NCBI GenBank assembly: GCA_017454945.1
Contig: JAFTCA010000103.1
Coordinates: forward strand, 1-42,177
Origin: Bacteroidales bacterium
Lineage (GTDB): Bacteria > Bacteroidota > Bacteroidia > Bacteroidales > WCHB1-69
Reading direction: 5' to 3'
Length of the DNA stretch: 42,177 nt
Of the stretch, positions 34,120 to 41,940 are shown one piece after another. Numbering within the stretch: the first letter of the stretch is position 1; each line of letters starts with the position of its first letter. The position numbers and the translations under genes were made by a program. The notes under the pieces were generated by a model that did no database searches, was not told the origin of the DNA, and saw only the letters and a program-made list of their open reading frames with translations.

Positions 34120-34383
34120 TTAGTAGTTTGTTGTGTTTTTCAGCGATTCCAATGCGCGGCAGAGCTGGTCGGGGCAGGAGGTGGGCTTGCCGCCGCAGCG
34201 GATGCCGTTGAGCTTTGGGATGACGTCGTCGATTTTCTGTCCGACGACCAGTCGGCAGATGCCTTGGAGGTTTCCGTCGCATCCGCCCATAAAGAAGACC
34301 TGCTGAATGATACCGTCGTCATCAACGGTCACGTCGATGAACTGCGAGCAGGTGCCTTGGGTTTTGTAGAGGGTGTGTTTCAT
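34120..34383 (-). CDS. TSCPD-domain protein (TIGR03905-like)
   Basis: An 87-residue protein of a family named for a TSCPD motif, also found as a C-terminal domain of some ribonucleotide reductases; its function is unknown. The motif occurs here as CGGKPTSCPDQLCRAL. Other cysteines lie in GTCSQF and GGCDGN. The length is normal and it is intact. Its first 28 codons are duplicated as a degenerate fragment at 35702-35786, and the Fic gene lies between the two copies. Confidence 0.88.
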   Translation of the reverse strand: MKHTLYKTQGTCSQFIDVTVDDDGIIQQVFFMGGCDGNLQGICRLVVGQKIDDVIPKLNGIRCGGKPTSCPDQLCRALESLKNTTNY

Positions 34384-34460
34384 TGTTTGAGTGATATACG
34401 TTTAGTTCTGGAAATCATATAGCAGTTGTTTCATAGAATTACGAGACGATATGTCATTGT

Positions 34461-35336
34461 CTATTCCTCCTGCTCATAATAGTACGAGTAGTCGATGCCC
34501 TTCATAAATATCTCGCGGTCGTCAATCTTATCGGTCATTGCACCTTGCAGTAATTTATGGATGCGGCTGCTATCTGTATGGCTGGCAATCATGGCATCAA
34601 GATAGTCTTTCTTGTCAATCTTGCTCCAATCCACGCACATTTTCATGCGCTTCTTGAATATCAGGTCAAGCCAGATGCGAGTTGAGCGCCCGTTACCTTC
34701 CATAAACGGGTGGGCGGCATTCATTTCCACGTACTTCTCTACAATCTCATCGAAAGTCGTCTCTGGCATTGCCTCTACGGTCTTCAGATAGCTGTGCAGA
34801 TGCTCTGCCAGGCAGAACAATGTATTCCCCTTGGCGATAGTCTTCGTGCGAATCTTGCCAGCAAAGTTGTACAGCCCGCCAAACAGGTAGGCGTGAATCT
34901 GCTGTAGAGCCTTGACTGTTCCCACATCCTTATCAGCCACGAGGTCGCTCTCCCACAGCGTGTAGGCTTTCTTTCGGCTCTGTCCGTCAATGGTATTGTC
35001 GCTGTATGTGAACCAGTCGAGGAAGTTCATTGCCTGTTGGTTCCGGATAGTCTTGGCAATCTTGTCCACGCCCGCCTGGCTGATGACGTCAGTCATACGT
35101 TTCTTGCCGTCAGGAGCAGTTAGTTTCAACTGGGTAGTATTACTAACCACTTCGCTCTGTTCCTTTTTCAGTTTGGCCTTCAGGTACTTCCAGTAGTTAC
35201 GGTTTTTCTCATGGTCATCCTGCTGGTTGATAGCCCCCACGATGTCCAGTACAGAGAACCACCAATGGTTCTGTACCTCGTCCCACACGGCCCGTACCTT
35301 ATGGTCTTTATAAAACCTGATTGATATTTTGTTCAT
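34461..35336 (-). CDS. Fic-family protein with N-terminal Bro-N-like domain
   Basis: A 291-residue protein. Residues about 1-110 resemble the Bro-N domain of phage antirepressors and DinD-like proteins (YKDHKVRAVWDE, NHWWFSVLDIVGAI, YWKYLKAKLKKE, TDVISQAGVDKIAKTI). Residues about 130-260 are a Fic domain with a complete motif HPFMEGNGRSTR (209-220), so AMP transfer to proteins is likely (H209). No clear inhibitory S/TxxxE(G/N) helix was seen and no antitoxin gene is adjacent. It sits alone in a segment flanked by 85-bp direct repeats, so it looks acquired. A long leader precedes its ATG. Confidence 0.88.
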   Translation of the reverse strand: MNKISIRFYKDHKVRAVWDEVQNHWWFSVLDIVGAINQQDDHEKNRNYWKYLKAKLKKEQSEVVSNTTQLKLTAPDGKKRMTDVISQAGVDKIAKTIRNQQAMNFLDWFTYSDNTIDGQSRKKAYTLWESDLVADKDVGTVKALQQIHAYLFGGLYNFAGKIRTKTIAKGNTLFCLAEHLHSYLKTVEAMPETTFDEIVEKYVEMNAAHPFMEGNGRSTRIWLDLIFKKRMKMCVDWSKIDKKDYLDAMIASHTDSSRIHKLLQGAMTDKIDDREIFMKGIDYSYYYEQEE

Positions 35337-35684
35337 ATCTTGTTTTGCCTTATTTCAATAACGTTTTGATTTGTTGAGTTATTATCGTTGCTTCTTTCTA
35401 ACAGGCCAAGCAGTTGGGCCAATTTCCGGGAGTTCCACTATTCTTTTATCATTGTTATGGTTTGCTTGATGGCATCGAAAGGAGATTGGAGTTCTTGGGG
35501 CCAAGCGTTGCCTTTCGAGCTTCTCTCCATTTTGGATGGTACTTATCCATCAGCGTATAAAATCGGGTGGTATTGTGGCTTGGTTCAACACGATGTTAGT
35601 TGCGTCTTATTTATCAACTCCAGTCAGGAATGTTTATTGGTTGCAAAGGTACACAAATCACCGACACGCCCGAAGGTCTTTTCG
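35337..35684 (-). other. Gene-free leader of the Fic gene
   Basis: A 348-bp stretch with no recognisable gene. A -7 box at 35644-35651 reads towards the Fic gene. A 30-codon minus-strand frame (35438-35530: MERSSKGNAWPQELQSPFDA then IKQTITMIKE) may be a leader peptide or a remnant, and the sequence after it (NSRKLAQLLGLLERSN in a nearby frame) is also protein-like. A plus-strand frame of 101 codons covers the same DNA but resembles nothing. The region may hold the decayed start of another gene. Confidence 0.4.
35644..35651 (-). promoter_or_regulatory. Bacteroides-type -7 box upstream of the Fic gene
   Basis: Minus-strand TACCTTTG matches TAnnTTTG, about 308 bp upstream of the Fic ATG, leaving a long leader. 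Confidence 0.4.
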
Positions 35685-35786
35685 TCAGTTTGATGAAAAA
35701 CACCTGTTGATGATGCCGTCGTCATCAACGGTCACATCGATGAACTGCGAGCAGGTGCCTTGGGTTTTGTAGAGGGTGTGGGGCAT
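35685..35786 (-). pseudogene. Fragment of the TSCPD gene (5' end duplicate)
   Basis: 35702-35786 matches the start of the TSCPD gene (34298-34383) with six substitutions and one 1-nt deletion (about 92 percent). The frame reads MPHTLYKTQGTCSQFIDVTV, DDDGII, then diverges to NRCFSSN and a stop. It is in the same orientation as the intact gene, so the Fic segment (34384-35701) is bounded by direct repeats. It marks an insertion or a tandem duplication followed by loss. Confidence 0.85.
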
Positions 35787-35815
35787 AGAGGTTGTTTTTA
35801 CGCTAATCAGCAATA

Positions 35816-36904
35816 TTATCGTAATCTAATTTGTAGGTTTAATTTGAACATTAAATCACCAGTTAAATCTTTATAAACCATTGCATATTTATGCCTTGTG
35901 GTACTGGCACGTTCGAGATACGCATTTGTAAACAAATAATCTTCAAATCTATTGCGGTCATAAAAATGATAACAAACAATATCGCCGTCATTCTTCACAA
36001 CAAGATAACCTCCATTTGCATCAAATCGGCCTGTCCATAGTGTGGCAGGCATCATTCCAAGCGCAGCTGAGGTAAGAAGATGCTTGGCTTTGTATGTGTA
36101 AATCTCAAGTAGGTTGTTGCCTCTAAATCTCAAAGGATTTGTTTCTGACATTGTCTCAATTAATTTGGGAAAGGCTGAAATTCCTTCATCTAATTGAACT
36201 ATTAGCATTGATGCAACCAAATGCGCCATGTCTCCATCCAACATTCGTATATTACGTTCAAAAACATCATTGTCAATATGACTGTACTGGAGTCTACCAC
36301 CTTTCCTCAATATGGCGTTGTATCTTTCAATAACCTTATTGCGAGACGGATTGATTTCATTAATGCTCTCAATTTCTTCATTGGTAAGATTCACACCAAC
36401 TATTTTAAAGGTGAAATTTGTTGCTTCACTTGCATTTAACAATGTAGAGTTTCCACCAAGTTGGGATTTTATACTAAAACCCATTTCAGAGTTGAGACGA
36501 GTACGTTTATCATGCAGAACTATTCTTATATCAGTTTTATCGGAGGATCTTGCCTTGAGTGAATTACAATAAATGGAGTGCATAAACTCTTCAATTAATG
36601 GCACAGAAAAAGCCCCGTCGTTTTCTTTTATCTTTTCCAACAGCATTTCTGATTGACTCAAAAACACATCGGCAGGAGTCCTTAAAAGTTCTTCTCCGCT
36701 TGCTTTGAAAATAACAATCTCGCTACCTATTGGCGAATATTTGTATTTTTCTTCTCTTTCCTGTCGAATAATGGAAACAATAGGGTAAACTAAATCCAAT
36801 ATCCTATTTAGATTTTGGTCACCTGCATAGACTTCTCCTTCTCCTAAAAGCTTCAATAAAGTGTATATCTCACTCCACTCTCCTTTATTTCCTGTTATTG
36901 CCAT
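35816..36904 (-). CDS. HpaII-family type II restriction endonuclease
   Basis: A 362-residue protein that resembles the HpaII family of restriction enzymes (HpaII itself cuts CCGG). The start GNKGEWSEIYTLLKLLGEGE, the central GFSIKSQLGGNSTLLNAS, where the charged E-x-K type active-site strand is expected, and the length close to the family's 360 residues support this. The ATG at 36904 was preferred over a TTG 6 codons upstream; it overlaps the methyltransferase gene by 20 bp, so it is translated after the methylase. I expect the cut site to be CCGG-like but the specificity is not proven. AT-rich DNA and codon use suggest acquisition. Confidence 0.82.
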   Translation of the reverse strand: MAITGNKGEWSEIYTLLKLLGEGEVYAGDQNLNRILDLVYPIVSIIRQEREEKYKYSPIGSEIVIFKASGEELLRTPADVFLSQSEMLLEKIKENDGAFSVPLIEEFMHSIYCNSLKARSSDKTDIRIVLHDKRTRLNSEMGFSIKSQLGGNSTLLNASEATNFTFKIVGVNLTNEEIESINEINPSRNKVIERYNAILRKGGRLQYSHIDNDVFERNIRMLDGDMAHLVASMLIVQLDEGISAFPKLIETMSETNPLRFRGNNLLEIYTYKAKHLLTSAALGMMPATLWTGRFDANGGYLVVKNDGDIVCYHFYDRNRFEDYLFTNAYLERASTTRHKYAMVYKDLTGDLMFKLNLQIRLR

Positions 36905-38123
36905 ATTGTTTTGGTTTATCAAGTTTTACTCTTTTAATAATTTGTTCAGCTGTAGCCTGAATAGCAGGAACAGCGACGGAATTACCAAATTGCTTATATG
37001 CAGAAGCATCAGCAACGGGTATTATAAACGAGTCGGGAAACCCTTGCAATCTCGCCCATTCGCGAGGTGTCATTCTCCGCCATCCATCGTGGTTGATTTC
37101 TCCTTTTATGTTAGTAACGGGTGTGAAATTAGTCAAACGGTTGTCAATCACTATATTGCGTTCACGCCCCATTCCTCCAACAACAATGGCATTGGCAACA
37201 CCATCATCTGGTATGATTTCATAACCAAATCCGTTGCCTTTGCTTTCGTGACGCTTTTTGTGCTCAATTAATGTTTGCTGGTATTGGGTTGACAAATAGT
37301 ATTTTGGTGAAACCTCCTTTTCTTCTCTTATATCTATGAATCGTTTGGTTTTATCTGTAGGATCGGGATATTGAAAGCTCTTGACTTTCATATCTTTACG
37401 AAATCCGACAATATAAATTCTCTCTCTATGTTGTGGAACTCCAAAGTTCATAGCATTAACAATCTCGGGATCTGGCACGTAATAATCCAAGTCGTTACGC
37501 AACACGTTCAAAATAGTGTCAAGTGTTTTTCCCTTGTCGTGTATCATCAAACCCTTTACATTTTCTAAGAAAAAAGCTTTTGGGCGTTTTCTGTGCAATA
37601 TCTCAGCCACATCGAAGAACAACGTTCCTCGAGTTTCTTCAAAACCACGGCGTTTGCCCGCCAAAGAGAATGCCTGACAGGGAAACCCAGCACATAAGAC
37701 ATCAAAATCATCAGGAATATACTGTTTTGTGGTTTCTTTAGTAATGTCACCAAAAGGGACTTCCCCGTAATTTGCCAAGTAGGTTTTTTGTGCTTGTGAA
37801 TCCCACTCTGAAGAATAAACACATTTCCCTCCGAGATTCTGCATAGCAATACGAAAACCACCAATACCAGCAAACAAATCTATGAATGTAAACTTTGGAT
37901 TTTTAGGAGCAGGGAAAGGAATGGAGAATAGTTCTGGAAATAAATTGTATTGAGGATCGGGTTCTTTGACCATTCCAGAGAGCTCAACATCCTCTTTGCC
38001 GTAAAGCAAGTCTAATGCATCTTTTTCAAAAGGTAAAGCATATTTGGTGTTTACGTTTTGAAGATAATGCGTTATTATTGCAGACTCGTCGTTTGTAAGT
38101 ATTTGTTCTTTATATTTTAACAT
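36885..38123 (-). CDS. DNA (cytosine-5-)-methyltransferase, HpaII-type partner
   Basis: A 412-residue C5 methyltransferase. Motifs: I FTFIDLFAGIGGFR (78-91), IV GFPCQAFSLAGKR with catalytic C149, VI FFLENVKGL, VIII PQHRERIYIVGFR, IX RMTPREWARLQGFPD and X QFGNSVAVPAIQATAEQ. An N-terminal extension of about 75 residues precedes motif I. The target-recognition region is about 280-345. It overlaps the HpaII-like restriction gene and is the protective methylase of that pair. It starts 22 bp after the end of a stub of another C5 methylase (38146-38232). Confidence 0.93.
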   Translation of the reverse strand: MLKYKEQILTNDESAIITHYLQNVNTKYALPFEKDALDLLYGKEDVELSGMVKEPDPQYNLFPELFSIPFPAPKNPKFTFIDLFAGIGGFRIAMQNLGGKCVYSSEWDSQAQKTYLANYGEVPFGDITKETTKQYIPDDFDVLCAGFPCQAFSLAGKRRGFEETRGTLFFDVAEILHRKRPKAFFLENVKGLMIHDKGKTLDTILNVLRNDLDYYVPDPEIVNAMNFGVPQHRERIYIVGFRKDMKVKSFQYPDPTDKTKRFIDIREEKEVSPKYYLSTQYQQTLIEHKKRHESKGNGFGYEIIPDDGVANAIVVGGMGRERNIVIDNRLTNFTPVTNIKGEINHDGWRRMTPREWARLQGFPDSFIIPVADASAYKQFGNSVAVPAIQATAEQIIKRVKLDKPKQYGNNRK

Positions 38124-38145
38124 ATGGTTTCAAGATTTGTGTTGA

Positions 38146-38232
38146 TTAATATTTCCCACTCTTTGCGGCATCCGAGTGGAAGCCGCCGATGCTGGCGAAG
38201 AGGTCGATGAATGTATATTTTTTCTTAGGCAT
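38146..38232 (-). pseudogene. Stub of another C5-cytosine methyltransferase (motif I only)
   Basis: A 28-residue frame: MPKKKYTFIDLFASIGGFHS then DAAKSGKY and a stop. Residues 7-18 are the motif I of C5 methyltransferases (normal FIDLFAGIGGF), with one change (G to S). Everything after GGFH is lost. It starts 2 bp after the stop of the CHAT-like gene, at the spacing of an operon member, so a complete methyltransferase gene was probably the next gene before the HpaII-like pair replaced its body. Confidence 0.78.
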
Positions 38233-38234
38233 AA

Positions 38235-38867
38235 TTATCTAATATACACATCTTTATAAAAATAATACAACACATCAGCAACAATTTCATAATTTGGAGT
38301 CTCTTTTTGCAATAGAATGTTGACAATTTTTTCGCAGGTGCTGAATTTTAATCGTTCAACAAACAAATGAGGATCTTCCATTGTTGCCACAGAGAGTGTG
38401 TTGATTAATGCATTTACAAGTGCGGTATTATAACTGTCAATATCATTCTCTTTCAGATGTTCTATTCGCATACTATGCAGTTTTCTTACACGTCTTGCAT
38501 CACGAAGACTAGTAGGCAAGAAACCGAAGCCTATAGCCTTTGATAATTTATATGTATTAATGAGCTGATCTGAATTACATGCCAACAAGAATAATTGTTT
38601 GTCTTTCAACAAGGAGATATTGTCTTTATTAAAAAGTTTTGTTCCATTTATAATGCTTGCATAAAGACAAGTGCTCTCACCATGACCTAAAAAGAAAATG
38701 GTCTTAGCGTCTCTCATATTATTATGTATGATTTCTATCTGGCTATTGCCACCAGAGGTGTCGTAACCAACTTCCTCGGCCTTAAAAGTTGTACAAATAT
38801 GGTCACACAACGGACGTAGGAAATCCGTTGTATCATCTTGCGGAAATATGCAAACAACTTTGCTCAT
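38235..38867 (-). CDS. Small caspase/CHAT-like cysteine protease (putative effector)
   Basis: A 210-residue protein. The ATG at 38867 was chosen since it gives a 4-bp ATGA overlap with the receiver-like gene; the longer reading adds 18 residues within it. AKTIFFLGHGEST places His62 after a hydrophobic strand, and KQLFLLACNSDQLIN places Cys97 after another, the spacing and context of the His-Cys dyad of CHAT/caspase-fold proteases (GHG and ACNS). The remaining 110 residues are largely helical and of no known family. By analogy with known caspase-like effectors it may act by cutting host proteins when the upstream signalling genes are triggered; that is inferred. Confidence 0.7.
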   Translation of the reverse strand: MSKVVCIFPQDDTTDFLRPLCDHICTTFKAEEVGYDTSGGNSQIEIIHNNMRDAKTIFFLGHGESTCLYASIINGTKLFNKDNISLLKDKQLFLLACNSDQLINTYKLSKAIGFGFLPTSLRDARRVRKLHSMRIEHLKENDIDSYNTALVNALINTLSVATMEDPHLFVERLKFSTCEKIVNILLQKETPNYEIVADVLYYFYKDVYIR

Positions 38868-39553
38868 TGATTCACTTTTACTAGATATGCTATAGTTTGA
38901 GTTAATATAGTATCTATCCATTCATCAGTCCGTGCATCAGAATGATTATCTATCATATTGGCAATCTCATTGAATGTTTTTCCTTTGAACTTGGGAAATC
39001 CTGATTCAAACTTTAAATCACCATGTGCCCGTAATAGTATAGCCAATCTATGTTCGATAGTATCGCCTTTATTTTTATTAAGATACTCAATCAATGTCTC
39101 CTGATAATCTGTTCTATCAATACAATCAATGATCTGAGCTTTTATTAATTTATTGATACCTTTTACAAGTTCTTCTATTGATGCGCTTTGATAGTCTTTT
39201 CCGACAACAGACTCTATAACTTTATTCCAGTTACCAGAATAAATAAAGAAATTCACGTTTTCACGAATCTCATGTACCATATGAACAGCATCTAATCCTG
39301 TGAAATAAGGACATTCCAAATCAAAATCAGATAACGCAATATCAATATGTTTATCTTTTATTTTGGTCTCGATTTCTGTCTTCAATTTTTCAACGTTTAA
39401 ATCTTCAGAGTCATCCTTTTTAAATTTGGCTTCAGCTGTGCGAATGAGAATAAAGTCTAAATCAAAATCTTTAAACAGTTTCGATTCAATACCTTTGGCC
39501 ACAGTACTTTGCGATTTGTCGTCAATAACCAATACACATCTTTTCTGTTTCAT
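38864..39553 (-). CDS. Receiver-like (REC) domain protein
   Basis: A 229-residue protein. Residues about 5-135 resemble a response-regulator receiver: RCVLVIDDKS gives the acidic pair D11/D12, DIALSDFDLE (71-80) gives the likely phospho-acceptor D76, and NFFIYSGN gives the conserved Ser/Thr position. The usual Lys (TKP) position reads QSASIEEL, so the lysine seems absent. A helical insert of about 30 residues lies between the first and third strands. Residues about 140-229 are helical with no known output domain. It begins 5 bp after the GHKL gene and overlaps the CHAT-like gene, so it is a natural go-between. Confidence 0.68.
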   Translation of the reverse strand: MKQKRCVLVIDDKSQSTVAKGIESKLFKDFDLDFILIRTAEAKFKKDDSEDLNVEKLKTEIETKIKDKHIDIALSDFDLECPYFTGLDAVHMVHEIRENVNFFIYSGNWNKVIESVVGKDYQSASIEELVKGINKLIKAQIIDCIDRTDYQETLIEYLNKNKGDTIEHRLAILLRAHGDLKFESGFPKFKGKTFNEIANMIDNHSDARTDEWIDTILTQTIAYLVKVNQ

Positions 39554-39558
39554 AATTA

Positions 39559-41940
39559 TTATTCAAATGTTAAACGGAATGTTGCCCCTGTATCGAAATA
39601 CAGACCATTTCCAAGAAACTCAATATTTCCATTAAGATTTTCTCTCATACGTTCCCTAATGGTACTCAATCCTATGCCGGAGCCTCCTCTACGATTCGTA
39701 ACTCCTTCTTCAAAAATGCTTTCTGGCGTATAATAATTCAAATCAACTCCAACACCATTATCAGAAAAATCAACAATATATGTACGTCCTTCTCTTGAGA
39801 AGTCCAATCTAAGTTCTGTCGCTCCCGCTTTCTCAGAATTACTCTTGAGATTATCTAATACTATCGACAAGTCCAAGATTGATATTTTCTTTTCCAAAGG
39901 TTCTACTACCGTTGAATGATACTGCACTTTAAAAGTATTTTTATAATTTACCAGATACTCTTTGATATACGCTTGAATATCAACCAGGCCAGATTGTGTT
40001 AACAATGTCAAGTCAGCTTTTGTTATCAATTTTGACAATTTGTTGATTTTGGTAATGTGATATTCAAACTCATCCAACGAAGCCCTTAATCCATTTTGTT
40101 CGTCATTTACCAACTGACTTTTTGCTGTCGATATAGCGCCAATCGCATCATTCGAAGAAATCAAAATCACGTGTATTAAATCTCGAACCTCCTTTGATGT
40201 GTTTTGAGTCGCCTGTAGGTATTTGTTCTTCTGGATTTGTGCATTTAGGTTTTTTTGAGTTTCCTTATGCCGCTGTTCTTCATGCTCTCTCTTGCGTTGC
40301 TCTTCTTCTGCTTTCTTTCTCGCCTCTTCTGCCCTGCGTTGTTCCTCTTCTGCTTTTCGTTCTGCTTCCTCCTTTTGACGACGCAGTTCATCCATGTGTC
40401 GCTCAAAGTCGATTATTTTGTCTAAGAGATCGGCATCATTTGTTTTTTTTGCCATTTTTCGGACATCATCAAACATTTGAGCTTGGATCACTTCCGTCTC
40501 TGAAGGATTAGAGACAATGTCTGCCAATTTCTCGTTGTAATACTTCACATTGATGGAATTGTCATTTACCAGGGAACGGATAAGTTGCATGAAATCAACC
40601 TTGCTGCCAATGTTTGAATATAAGTGATCAACAGATTCCAAGTCTTTGTCCGTTTCTTTTAACTTTTCTCGTGCCTTTTCTGCTGCACTTTGATTGACAA
40701 AATACTCTTTCCTTAGAAAACCTTCACCCCATAATACACCTACAACATATCGTTCCAATCGTTTATGGGTCTCTGTAAAATAGTCCATCAATTGTTGCGA
40801 GGCTTCGGTCTTGATTAACCCTCCATCGCGACTTGAAACTTCCTTAATCAAATCCACATCGTCTGTTTCAACATCCACGCGCCCAAACAAATCACGTGTG
40901 CCTAAACGACGATTATAACCTTGTTGTTGTCTTTGGTTCAAACCCCAGCTATCATCGTTATAATCGCCGAACGGCAAAATTCTAAAACCGTTTCTGAATA
41001 AGAATACATTACCATAGTTAACCGGTTCGATACCCATTCTTGCAGTAAAATTATATTTAGCTGCTCGATTTAGAAAGAATATACTAATAGAAGCAGAGGC
41101 TAATTTTGAATAAGCATCGTTATGTTCTTCGATTTCATACATCTTAACACCGCGGTCAGTTAGAGAAGTATAAATCATGCCGTTTTCAATCAGGCTTTCT
41201 ATTTGGGTGGTTTTTAATTTGAGAATGTCTGCAATAGAGTTTTCGATGATGCCGTTAACTTTTTCATGAGGCGAATCTATTACCAAATCCTCCTCCTTCA
41301 TTTTTGGAGCAATGAGTTCAATTTGAAAATCATCATCTGTCCCAGAAAAGGGATTGATCATTTTCTCTAATGATTTCTTCAACCGCAAAATATTATCGCG
41401 CGACCATGAAATATGCAATCCATCGAATTCCAAAATGGTGCCGGTTTCTTTGTTTAAAGGGAATATTGGTGTTGTATCCAAAGTTTCATGAGGAATGTTG
41501 ATGGTATCAAACTCGGTCTGTTTGTCCATCTCAAACATACTCCAATCCACATAAAGGATTTCTGTTTCGTATGTTTCGGCACTTCTGGTGGTTAGCTTAA
41601 GGTTTCGCGCCAACCGGTCACACGACATGCGTCCAATACCCTTGGCACCTGCATAATGGCGTTTGAATTTGCTTCTATACGATTTGTCTTCAGTGCCATC
41701 GCTTTTGGCAGAATAAGCTACAAACAGCCACTTGTCTATCAAATCGTTTTTAGACATCCCCTTGCCATTGTCGGCAATACACAGATAATCGTCATCGAAA
41801 GTTATCTCTACCTTTGTAGCATGTGCGTCGTAGGAGTTTTTGACCAACTCCAAAATAGCGACATCAGGACTTGTAATCAAATCCCTTCCCAAGATATTTT
41901 TTAGTTCGGCACTTACTTTGAAATTCAAGCTGTCTTTCAT
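39559..41940 (-). CDS. Dual GHKL ATPase: Hsp90/MORC-like N-domain and histidine-kinase-like C-domain
   Basis: A 793-residue protein with two GHKL ATPase modules. The first (about 1-200) has the N box AILELVKNSYDAHATK (E31, N35), G1 IADNGKGMS (D57) and G2 AGAKGIGRMS (98-105), as in Hsp90/MutL/MORC-type ATPases. The middle (200-510) is unknown, with a long coiled coil at about 515-575. After it SKEVRDLIHVILISSNDAIG places His590 like a dimerisation-helix His, followed by a C-terminal ATPase with N box VLDNLKSNSEKAGA, G1 FSDNGVGVD and F/G2 boxes IFEEGVTNRRGGSGIGLSTI. Its start overlaps the stop of the upstream cytosine methyltransferase by 4 bp (ATGA). It is probably the sensor of the system. 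Confidence 0.88.
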   Translation of the reverse strand: MKDSLNFKVSAELKNILGRDLITSPDVAILELVKNSYDAHATKVEITFDDDYLCIADNGKGMSKNDLIDKWLFVAYSAKSDGTEDKSYRSKFKRHYAGAKGIGRMSCDRLARNLKLTTRSAETYETEILYVDWSMFEMDKQTEFDTINIPHETLDTTPIFPLNKETGTILEFDGLHISWSRDNILRLKKSLEKMINPFSGTDDDFQIELIAPKMKEEDLVIDSPHEKVNGIIENSIADILKLKTTQIESLIENGMIYTSLTDRGVKMYEIEEHNDAYSKLASASISIFFLNRAAKYNFTARMGIEPVNYGNVFLFRNGFRILPFGDYNDDSWGLNQRQQQGYNRRLGTRDLFGRVDVETDDVDLIKEVSSRDGGLIKTEASQQLMDYFTETHKRLERYVVGVLWGEGFLRKEYFVNQSAAEKAREKLKETDKDLESVDHLYSNIGSKVDFMQLIRSLVNDNSINVKYYNEKLADIVSNPSETEVIQAQMFDDVRKMAKKTNDADLLDKIIDFERHMDELRRQKEEAERKAEEEQRRAEEARKKAEEEQRKREHEEQRHKETQKNLNAQIQKNKYLQATQNTSKEVRDLIHVILISSNDAIGAISTAKSQLVNDEQNGLRASLDEFEYHITKINKLSKLITKADLTLLTQSGLVDIQAYIKEYLVNYKNTFKVQYHSTVVEPLEKKISILDLSIVLDNLKSNSEKAGATELRLDFSREGRTYIVDFSDNGVGVDLNYYTPESIFEEGVTNRRGGSGIGLSTIRERMRENLNGNIEFLGNGLYFDTGATFRLTFE

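Noticed and set aside
40270..40390. Repetitive DNA inside the dual-GHKL gene as a possible repeat insertion
   Set aside because: The repetition follows from a Glu/Arg/Lys/Ala-rich coiled coil on the coding strand and keeps heptad-like order, so it is protein-driven.
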